20,941 nt of DNA, taken from positions 1 through 20,941 of the forward strand of contig JALLAZ010000383.1 in assembly GCA_036939755.1 (NCBI GenBank), read 5' to 3'. This DNA is from Stephanodiscus triporus (Eukaryota; Bacillariophyta; Thalassiosirophyceae; Thalassiosirales; Thalassiosiraceae). The notes below the pieces were generated by a model that saw only the letters and a list, made by a program, of their open reading frames with translations, searched no databases and had not been told where the DNA came from. Position numbers and translations under genes: made by a program. Below, piece after piece: positions 9,278 through 16,331 of the stretch; positions within the stretch are counted from its first letter, which is position 1, and every line of letters begins with the position of its first letter.

Positions 9278-11161
9278 ATGGCAATTTTCAGCCTACCAGT
9301 CTTTTTGGTGCTGTATCGCTTTTTTGTTGTAACGCACGCTTTTCGGCCACAATCATGGATCATCGGAAGTGCTTCGGCTGGTCGGCGCCTGTCATCTCGG
9401 TGGCATCCTCATCATCCTGCATCGTTCCCCCCGAGATCCTGCACCGTTCGCACAGCGATTGTCTCGTTGCGGGCGGAAGTAGGGGATTCGTCGCTCGCAG
9501 AAACCGCAGGGGTGCCTGCACCCGCGCCTTCAATCACGACAACGCCGCGTCGTAGGATCGCCGATTTCGGTGTCGCATCGGAGCAAGCGGAACCCATCAA
9601 CGGGGAAGCCGCCGCTCAAGATACTGGATCTACCGGCGAGGATTCCATCCCGAGCCGATTGACCGGATTTAGTATCGAGGGAAGATCTCGTCCCGTTAGG
9701 GCCGGCACCGATCAGAATGAAAACGAAGCTGTCGGTGCTCCGAACACGGCTTCACTCAGTGACACCGCCAAGTCGCCTATTACTGCTGCTGCCAAAGCTA
9801 GCTCAGGCGATGAGCAGAATGCAAAAGCACTGGAAAATGAACAGACTGCACAGGAAGTAGAGGCATCTACTGGGATATCGGTTGTGGAGCAGCCCAATGC
9901 GGAGGCATCAGCTATGAAAGAGCAATCGTCTACCAGCCTGGACGATGCGGTATCTAAACCTTCTTCCGCACTCATCCAAACTCAGCAATCACCATCAACA
10001 ATCAATTTACCCAGCAATGCTTTAGACGTCGAAGCTTTCGGCCTGATACCATTAATCGTAATTGGCATATCGTTGTCTCTGGCATTAGGTATATATCTCA
10101 AGCAGGTGAACGACGACTCTGACAATGGATACGGAAAACGAAATGCACGCGAAAATGAACCAGGTTTCTTGGAGGAATCAAAAAATCTTCTTCAGAGGGT
10201 GAAAGACTCTGGTGCTGCGGGTGCTATATCGTACGCTCTGTGGGAAGCGGCATTTTGGGGCGTTTCCATCCCCGTTTGCTTGGCTAGCTTCCGTGAAGTT
10301 ACGGGGCATTGGCCCGACTTGACAAGTAGTGAGGATGTGAAGAAAGTGGGTCTTGAGGCATTCACATTCGTCAACTTCGCTCGTCTGGCTGTGCCCATAC
10401 GGGTTGGCTTGGCCCTGAGCACTATTCCGTGGGTGGAACAGAATGTTTTGAGCAGGTTTAACAGAATTCAAGGAGATGGCGATGTTGAAAAAAATATGGA
10501 TGACTCATTGGCTATGTCAAGTAAAGAGGACCAGTTGAACCAAATGGAGACTGAAGAATCTCGCGTTTTATCAACCGCTTCGAAAAGAATGACTGCTGGC
10601 ATTGATCCTACTCTCCTGCAAAAAAAACAGACGGATACCAATCGAAATGCTGGCAGCTTTGGGGAATACTGCGAGCCTGGTCAAGTCAATGAGGACTGTA
10701 CTGAATCCATTCGGGGATATTTGGACTCGTTGGCGAGCACTGGCGCCGTGGCAACAGCTGGAGAGGTCAGGGCAATCGTTGGCTATTTAGACTCTCTTTC
10801 CAGCAACGTCACACCAAACAAAAGCACAGGAGCTGCGTTCTCAAACTATCTGGATGCGCTGTCGACTGGTTACGTCCCTGCTCCTTCCTCAGCAAAGGCG
10901 GTGGCGAGTTATTTAGATGCTTTGAGCGACTTCCCTACAACTTCTATTCCGGCAATCAGCCAAGAAGAAGGCGGTTCCGTTGGTTCTAGAATAACCGAGG
11001 TAGAGGAGCGTCTAAATCGACTAGAATCATCAGTCACCGGTCTCCCAGACGATATTGCATCTAGGTTGGTGGAATGGCAGATCAGCCAAGAAAAAAAACT
11101 GGCCGACGACACCGAAAGAATCATTAAGTTATTGGTGGAAGGGAAGTTACTAGAAAAATAA
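9278..11161 (+). CDS. Plastid-directed membrane protein with CX8C, four YLDxL repeats and coiled coil (paralogue A)
   Basis: The ATG at 9278 is chosen because it begins a signal peptide (MAIFSLPVFLVLYRFFVVTHA) followed by F-R-P, the diatom plastid cleavage signature; the frame stays open upstream to a GTG at 9134 but that would bury the signal. Length 627 aa. Order: presequence (1-65); Ala/Glu/Ser-rich disordered region (70-250); a membrane segment (254-274); a membrane-associated domain (300-395) with ISYALWEAAFWGVSIPV and FVNFARLAVPIRVGLAL; C465-x8-C474; YLDxL repeats at 481, 503, 524 and 545; coiled coil (570-625) containing LESSV, LPDDI and W600-Q. No named family is recognised; the 300-395 domain faintly recalls small DUF1279/FAM210-like membrane proteins. 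The function is unknown, perhaps scaffolding at a plastid membrane. Codon use is moderate in GC, unlike its two paralogues. Confidence 0.85.
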   Translation: MAIFSLPVFLVLYRFFVVTHAFRPQSWIIGSASAGRRLSSRWHPHHPASFPPRSCTVRTAIVSLRAEVGDSSLAETAGVPAPAPSITTTPRRRIADFGVASEQAEPINGEAAAQDTGSTGEDSIPSRLTGFSIEGRSRPVRAGTDQNENEAVGAPNTASLSDTAKSPITAAAKASSGDEQNAKALENEQTAQEVEASTGISVVEQPNAEASAMKEQSSTSLDDAVSKPSSALIQTQQSPSTINLPSNALDVEAFGLIPLIVIGISLSLALGIYLKQVNDDSDNGYGKRNARENEPGFLEESKNLLQRVKDSGAAGAISYALWEAAFWGVSIPVCLASFREVTGHWPDLTSSEDVKKVGLEAFTFVNFARLAVPIRVGLALSTIPWVEQNVLSRFNRIQGDGDVEKNMDDSLAMSSKEDQLNQMETEESRVLSTASKRMTAGIDPTLLQKKQTDTNRNAGSFGEYCEPGQVNEDCTESIRGYLDSLASTGAVATAGEVRAIVGYLDSLSSNVTPNKSTGAAFSNYLDALSTGYVPAPSSAKAVASYLDALSDFPTTSIPAISQEEGGSVGSRITEVEERLNRLESSVTGLPDDIASRLVEWQISQEKKLADDTERIIKLLVEGKLLEK

Positions 11162-11610
11162 CAGGAGATAGTCAATAATGAATGTTTCTCCTCATTCCTC
11201 TCTGACTTTTTTTGCATTATCCTTAGCGTTCAGGGAAGATGATTTGGACCTTGTCATTTAACGGTTGAGAGTGAAGTTGAAAGATGGTCGTGGATCTTTG
11301 CAATGTGGCAGGAATTCTAGACAAGGCAGCCATACGTAATCAAAGCCGCCTCCGCTTGCCAGTGCCGTCCCGCACTCGACGTCTTAACACGCGAGCCAGG
11401 CAGAATGACATCGCCGCTTGGCGATGAAAACACTCGATGACGCCCTTCCCCATCCAGTCTTCGCTACAGCATCCAGAAGAGCCTGGATGTGCAGTGCCAA
11501 GTACGAAAGAGCAAAGCAACTCTGGTGCTCTGTGCTCGCGGTCTTGGCGGGAAGAGAAGTGCAGTGAAAAGATGACGACCATTATTCCGAGGGTCTGAAC
11601 TGTCTAAATT
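11162..11610. other. Intergenic stretch, no gene seen
   Basis: The region holds the 3' end of paralogue A and the presumed promoter of the cupin gene. The short frames in it show no domain. A 40-base segment at 11207-11247 recurs downstream of the cupin gene and is listed separately. Confidence 0.6.
11207..11247 (+). repeat. Short dispersed repeat, copy 1
   Basis: A T-run leading into TTTGCATTATC, then AGC and AAGATGATTTGG, closely resembles 12165-12203 in the same orientation. The two differ by a few substitutions and a two-base length difference. This copy lies about 45 bases after the stop of paralogue A. Confidence 0.5.
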
Positions 11611-11994
11611 ATGGCTTCGACACAAGATGATGGCATCGCCCTCGGCAGTGCATTGAATGTATGGACAGCCGTCTTGGAGAAGGAGGAGCTGGATCCCTCG
11701 CAGATCGTCTCCGGCAACCCCGACGTATCCTGCCTGGTCCAGTCGTCGAGCCTAGACGGACGCATGGCACGAGGATTTTGGAAGTGCACGAGGGGGATCG
11801 TGATGGACGTCGAGCAGGACGAGATGTTCACGGTCGTCGAGGGACGAGCAACTGTGGCGATTGAGGGGGGGGCGATTTTAGAGATTTCGCCGGGATACGT
11901 AGGGATGTTCCGTCAGGGGGTGCGTATGACGTGGACGATACACGACGACGTGCTGAAGACTTTTCAGATCACGATGACAGCGATTAGTCTTTGA
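11611..11994 (+). CDS. Small cupin-fold protein (Cupin_3 / DUF861-like), 127 aa
   Basis: A complete ATG-to-TGA frame. The single-domain protein matches the EutQ/DUF861 cupin pattern: GFWKCTRG (55-62), a D-E-M-F...EG strand pair (E71, E77, G78), then the ISPGYVGMF turn (92-100) and the W108 strand before VLKTFQI. Members bind small ligands or a metal in a beta-barrel; the reaction of most is unknown. The usual histidine-rich metal ligands of canonical cupins are sparse here: only one His (111) lies in the barrel. No signal peptide or plastid signature is seen, so a cytosolic location is likely. It lies on the same strand as paralogue A and converges with paralogue B. The identity of the fold is good; the substrate is not known. 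Confidence 0.82.
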   Translation: MASTQDDGIALGSALNVWTAVLEKEELDPSQIVSGNPDVSCLVQSSSLDGRMARGFWKCTRGIVMDVEQDEMFTVVEGRATVAIEGGAILEISPGYVGMFRQGVRMTWTIHDDVLKTFQITMTAISL

Positions 11995-12557
11995 AATAAG
12001 CACAGGAATATTGTCAGCTTTCGATCTCTATCTGAAGCTGTTTCCCTTCAACTGACAAGGCTATTGTACCTACGCCGACCCCCACTGATGCTCAGGCCGT
12101 GCTCCTTTCCACAATCGTCCAGTATTCTACTAAGGCTCTCTATTTCATCATCGTTTCTTGATTATTTTTTGCATTATCTTCAGCCTAGTGAAAGATGATT
12201 CGGAGGTATTTATTTCCCTCTACAAAAATGCTACAAAATTGCCCGCCTAATCACAAGACGCATCCGCGACAATTCTTACCAATCGAAGCTGTTACCATCA
12301 TTTCAGAGAAAGTATCATGCATCAGTTGGCGGGGTTGTTTTGAGATCCATAGATGAGCAGCGGTGCGCTGCCTCCATGCCTCGATCTCTTCCAATTCATC
12401 AGAGTCCGGTCATACATTAAGAGTACAAATGCAGATAGTTCGATTCCAACGCCAAATCTTCCTCTGAACACATAGCTACATGGCTACGAGGCCACCAATG
12501 GTGTCCCAGCTGCGCCATACCCTCCATCCATGTTATGAAAATCCTCTCGATATCGAT
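11995..12557. other. Intergenic stretch between convergent cupin and paralogue B genes
   Basis: This 563-bp stretch contains the 3' ends of the two convergent genes. I see no coding frame and no structured RNA gene. It includes the second copy of a short dispersed repeat at 12165-12203. Confidence 0.6.
12165..12203 (+). repeat. Short dispersed repeat, copy 2
   Basis: TTTTTTGCATTATCTTCAGC followed by AAAGATGATTCGGA matches 11207-11247 in the same orientation. It lies about 170 bases after the cupin stop. Confidence 0.5.
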
Positions 12558-13739
12558 TCATAGGTAGTTCCCATTCACATTCGACGACAGCACGCGCTCC
12601 TCCATGCCGCCGCCGCCGCCGCCACCGTTCTTGATCAAGAACTCTTCGATCTTGACAAGCTCCCTCGCCAGCTGCTCGTCCCGTTCCCGCTGCCAGTGCT
12701 CTAGCCTGCTCGAAATCTCGTCCGGAAGACGGCCGACGCTCGACTCCAACGCGATCATCCTGCCCCGAACCTCGTTCAGAGACGTCAGGTAGTCGGCCAC
12801 GAGGCGCGGCGACGCCGGCGCGTCGATCTCGCCCCTCGACAGGCCGTCGAGGTAGGACGAGAACGCCGTCGCGCGCGCGTCGGACGCGGGGGGTCGTGGC
12901 GCGACCGCGGCGGCCGACGACGACGACGACGACGACGACGACAGGCTGTCGAGGTAATCGAGCACGTCCGCCGCCGTCTCCCGCTGGCCCTCGCTCGGCC
13001 CTCCTCCTTCCACCCCCGACGACCCCCCCTGCCGCACCTCCCCGAGGAAGTTCGCGATCGCCGCGGCGCACCCGTCGTCGACGACCCCGGCCCCGCACGA
13101 CGATCGCACCAACCCCCTGTCGCTGGGCGGGACCGGATCGTTCGCGCGGAGGTAAACGCCGTCGTAGTACCTCCTCCCGACATCGAGGCCGTACGGCTCG
13201 GCCTGTATCATCACCACTTTCGCCCTGGCGGCCGAGTAGTCGTCGCTCTTGGGGAAGGTCCGGCCGGAGACGGCGTACAGCATGCCGAAGATGGCGATCC
13301 CGGACAGGAAGAGCTCGGCCCCGACCGCGGAGCTACGTAGCTGCGCCGCGGTCGCGGTGGTCGTCTCCTCGTCGGACCTCGCCGACGCGGACGAAGCGGA
13401 CGACGCGATCGCCGCCGACGACGACGAGAGGAGGGCGTCGCGGCATCGCCGGATGGCCCCACGGCGCGTCGTCGAGCCCTCCTCCTCCGTCGGACGGGGG
13501 CGACATGTTGCGATCTCGCGCGACGACGACGACGACGGGTCGGAGGCGGGCGGGCGGCGCAGGCCCACGACGACGACGGCGACGCTCGTCCTCCCGCGAG
13601 TCGCCATCGACCTCGACCTCGACCTCGACCTCGAAGACGACGACGACAGCGGCGGCGGCAGGCCGCAACGGAACGCGTCGACGCGTCCGCGGCTCGCGAG
13701 GATCGCAAGGGCGGCGCCGACGGGGCGAGAGATTCTCAT
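12558..13739 (-). CDS. Plastid-directed protein with CX8C, YLDxL repeats and coiled coil (paralogue B)
   Basis: The 393-aa frame begins with ATG and a short signal peptide ending VDA before F23, the plastid signature. An RSRSRSRS transit stretch follows. Residues 91-120 (TRRGAIRR, then Ser/Ala-rich, ending ASA) could be a Tat-like thylakoid signal. One membrane segment is at ~139-157. Then PYGLxxGRxYYDGV (182-195), C215-x8-C224, a degenerate first repeat FLGEV (231), YLDSL (262) followed by a ten-serine run, YLDGL (296), YLTSL (317), and a coiled coil (320-370) with LESSV, LPDEI and W349-Q. It ends in a glycine run and a short tail. Function unknown. The gene is very GC-rich and its serine run is a (GAC)9 tract on the + strand. 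It is divergent from paralogue C across a 522-bp spacer. Confidence 0.82.
   Translation of the reverse strand: MRISRPVGAALAILASRGRVDAFRCGLPPPLSSSSSRSRSRSRSMATRGRTSVAVVVVGLRRPPASDPSSSSSREIATCRPRPTEEEGSTTRRGAIRRCRDALLSSSSAAIASSASSASARSDEETTTATAAQLRSSAVGAELFLSGIAIFGMLYAVSGRTFPKSDDYSAARAKVVMIQAEPYGLDVGRRYYDGVYLRANDPVPPSDRGLVRSSCGAGVVDDGCAAAIANFLGEVRQGGSSGVEGGGPSEGQRETAADVLDYLDSLSSSSSSSSSAAAVAPRPPASDARATAFSSYLDGLSRGEIDAPASPRLVADYLTSLNEVRGRMIALESSVGRLPDEISSRLEHWQRERDEQLARELVKIEEFLIKNGGGGGGGMEERVLSSNVNGNYL
12916..12942. repeat. (GAC)9 microsatellite within paralogue B
   Basis: Nine perfect GAC units encode the serine run after the YLDSL repeat on the - strand. It is likely length-variable between strains. 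Confidence 0.9.
13608..13634. repeat. (CGACCT) hexamer tandem repeat within paralogue B
   Basis: Four and a half CGACCT units encode the alternating Arg-Ser stretch of the transit region on the - strand. Confidence 0.85.
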
Positions 13740-14261
13740 CGTGTCAAACTTAATCGTGGCGTATCTATCTATCTCTCTCTAGGCGGAGAATGACGAAAGA
13801 ATCATGGAATCGATGCAATGATGATCTAGCGCAGGTGGGTTAGGGGGAACATCAAAAAATAAAAAATAGAGAGAGAGAAAACTCCAGACTCCGGATGACG
13901 ACGCAATCAAAGACTTCCTACGCAATCATGACGTAAGTGGTGACGTTAGTCAAATTGTCAGTATCGTAACTAATTCCCACGTACACACCTATGCTGAGTC
14001 AATCATGAATCGTGACGTCTTTAGGAATCTAAGCCTCGTGGCTCCATGTATTTTTATGTACTACGTACGATATTTTATTTTATTTTCACTGGGTTCTCTC
14101 GAGGTCACCGTGTGTCAATTCAGTGAGACCTCCCTCTTCTACGAAGCGGAAAGCTGAACCATCTGGCGAGGCAAAAAGATCCCCATCACTACACACAACA
14201 TCACACATCAACCCTCTCAACATCATCATCACCAACATCCTTCCCCACGCACCCATCAACT
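13740..14261. promoter_or_regulatory. Shared divergent promoter region with three TGACGT (CRE-like) sites
   Basis: This AT-richer 522-bp spacer separates the start codons of two divergent paralogues. TGACGT occurs at 13929-13934, 13941-13946 and 14013-14018, all on the + strand. TGACGT is the core of bZIP-bound cAMP-response elements, and TGACGT-type elements drive CO2/light-responsive transcription of carbonic anhydrase genes in the diatom Phaeodactylum tricornutum. Whether these sites act here is inference. A (CTAT)/(CT) stretch at ~13761-13780 and a GA stretch at ~13867-13878 flank the spacer's left part. Confidence 0.5.
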
Positions 14262-16331
14262 ATGGTCACAAGACTTAACTTCGCCAGGCGCACGATAAGA
14301 TCCAAGCATAACAAACCAACAATGAAGATGATGGTGGCCCTCTCGCTCCTCTTGACCATCGCAGGCTGCTCCAACAATAACGGCGTGACGGCGTTCGTCC
14401 CCAGACCTGCGACTACGACTACGACTACCACGACGACGACTGCATCCTCCCCGCTCCCGTCCCTCGCCGCGACGGATCGACACCCGCGCCGACGACACGT
14501 CGCGGTCGCCTCCGTCCGTCGGGGATCGTACGACGACGATGACGACGTCGTCGTCGCGTCGATCGCGGGCGGGACGACGGACCGTCGCGTCGCGCTCGCC
14601 CGACTCCTCGCGACCTCGGCCTCCCTCGTCGCGCTCCCCGCCGACGCCGACGCGGCGACGACGACGGAATTCTCGGAATCGCCCACGTCCGACGCGAGCA
14701 TCGCCAGGTCGAAGTACGACGGGAAGGACATCGTCCCGTCCCCTCCCCCCCCCGCCGCCGCCGCCGACCCTCCCGCCGAGCCGAAGCCGAGCGCGGACCT
14801 CGACGGCAACATGGCCGGATCATCCGCGGGCGCCGCCGACGTTGGGACGAAGGCCGTCGTCAACGAGGGCGCGGCTATCGTGGCCAAATCGTCGTCCCCC
14901 GCCTCCCCCGGCGGCGGCAAACTCGATCCCAAGGTGTCCATCCCGGTATCCAGCGAGCAGCTCCTCGGCGGGGCGGTCGTCTTCTTCGGCCTGATGGCGC
15001 TCGCCAACGGGAACGACGGGGAGGAGCTCGAGGCGGACGGCGCGGCGGCGACGACGACGACTTCCCCCCCTCCCCCGTCGCCCCCCGCCGATCCGTACGG
15101 GCTGGTCGGGGGGCGGAATTTCTGGGACGGGGTGGACGTGAACGCCGCGAGGTCGGCGGGATTGGTCGTCGAGGCACCGCCCGCCCCGTCCCCCCCCCCT
15201 CCCGCGCCGACGGCGGCGGCGGCGGCCGTCGTGGCGGGGCCGGCCGCGGACGGCGGGAAGCCCAAGTGGAAGCTCGAGAAGCCGGTGCCGTACGGCATCC
15301 AGAACCCGAACGGGAGGAATCCGTTCATCACCGAGGTCCTCGAGTACTGCGAGGGGGGGAAGGTGACCGAGGAGTGCGCCGATTCCATCAAGGGTTACCT
15401 CGACAACCTGGCCGACACCGGCGCGGCGGCGACGACCGAGGACGTCACGGCCATCGTCGGGTACCTGGACTCGCTCGGGACCGACGACGCGACGACGGCC
15501 GGGAAGGGGAGGAGGGCCGGCGCCGCGTTCGCGACATACCTCGACGCGCTCTCGGCCGGGTCGGCGCCGCCCCCCAGCTCGGCCAGGGCCGTCAAGACCT
15601 ACCTGGACACGTTGAACGGGACCGCCGGCGCCGCGAGGTCCGCGCGGGGGGGGGGCGCCTCGGGCCCCGCCCTCCCGGCCGGGACGGTCAAGCTCGCCCC
15701 CGACTTCGCCCGGTACGACGATCGACTCACCAGCATCGAGGGGAGGGTCGCCACCCTCGAGACGAAGGTCGACGAGCTCCCCGATCGGGTGTTCGAAAAG
15801 ATCGAGGCTTGGCAGACGAGGCAGGAGGGACGCTTGACCGAGGAGGTCAGGAAGATCGTGAACACGCTCACTTCGGCCCTGCCGGCGGCAAGGGTCGAGT
15901 CGTCCCCGCCCCCGGCCCCCGCGGCCCCCCCGACGCCCGCTCCCGTCCCCCCGGCGGCGGCGGCGGTCGTGCCCGCCAGTCCCCTCGCTGGCGCGATCCC
16001 CGAGAGGCCGGGCGTGCCCAGGGCGGGCGCCGCCGCGCCCGGTCCGAGGAAGGGTTACAGGTTCGGCGGCGGATCGCCGTGGAAGTCGGACGACAAGCCC
16101 AAGGCCGCCGTGAGCCCCATCCCGGAGCCCGCGGCGGCCCCGGTCGTGCAACACACACCCCTCGCTGGCGCCATTCCCGAGAGGAACGCACTGCCGAGAG
16201 CTGGCGCCTCGGCGCCGAACTTGCGCTCCTCCGTGCCGAAAAGGTTCGCAGTAGGCGGCGGGGGAGGCGCGGGTTGGAAGACCGGCAAGCCGAAGGGCGG
16301 CGGCGGGTACCTCGATAACATGAGCCCCTAG
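14262..16331 (+). CDS. Plastid/thylakoid-directed protein with CX8C, YLDxL repeats, coiled coil and Pro/Gly-rich tail (paralogue C)
   Basis: The frame gives 689 aa from ATG 14262; ATG 14322 (M21) is an equally good start, giving a compact signal peptide MKMMVALSLLLTIAG ending VTA before F45-V-P. A poly-Thr transit run (51-60) follows. DRRVALARLLATSASL ending in ADADA (107-131) looks like a Tat-type thylakoid signal. A hydrophobic segment is at ~232-249, then PYGLxxGRxFWDGV (278-291) and a second PYG...GRN (343-352). C363-x8-C372 precedes YLDxL repeats at 379, 401, 426 and 447, and a coiled coil (482-540) with LETKV, LPDRV and W517-Q. The tail (545-689) is disordered and holds two copies of a ~55-residue unit starting PLAGAIPER (574 and 633) with a lone W-K-S/T, ending in YLDNM. 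Function unknown. Extremely GC-rich. Confidence 0.84.
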   Translation: MVTRLNFARRTIRSKHNKPTMKMMVALSLLLTIAGCSNNNGVTAFVPRPATTTTTTTTTTASSPLPSLAATDRHPRRRHVAVASVRRGSYDDDDDVVVASIAGGTTDRRVALARLLATSASLVALPADADAATTTEFSESPTSDASIARSKYDGKDIVPSPPPPAAAADPPAEPKPSADLDGNMAGSSAGAADVGTKAVVNEGAAIVAKSSSPASPGGGKLDPKVSIPVSSEQLLGGAVVFFGLMALANGNDGEELEADGAAATTTTSPPPPSPPADPYGLVGGRNFWDGVDVNAARSAGLVVEAPPAPSPPPPAPTAAAAAVVAGPAADGGKPKWKLEKPVPYGIQNPNGRNPFITEVLEYCEGGKVTEECADSIKGYLDNLADTGAAATTEDVTAIVGYLDSLGTDDATTAGKGRRAGAAFATYLDALSAGSAPPPSSARAVKTYLDTLNGTAGAARSARGGGASGPALPAGTVKLAPDFARYDDRLTSIEGRVATLETKVDELPDRVFEKIEAWQTRQEGRLTEEVRKIVNTLTSALPAARVESSPPPAPAAPPTPAPVPPAAAAVVPASPLAGAIPERPGVPRAGAAAPGPRKGYRFGGGSPWKSDDKPKAAVSPIPEPAAAPVVQHTPLAGAIPERNALPRAGASAPNLRSSVPKRFAVGGGGGAGWKTGKPKGGGGYLDNMSP

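Noticed and set aside
12896..13753. 285-codon + strand frame over paralogue B
   Set aside because: Arg/Pro/Thr-rich shadow of the (GAC)n-rich - strand gene; no recognisable fold.
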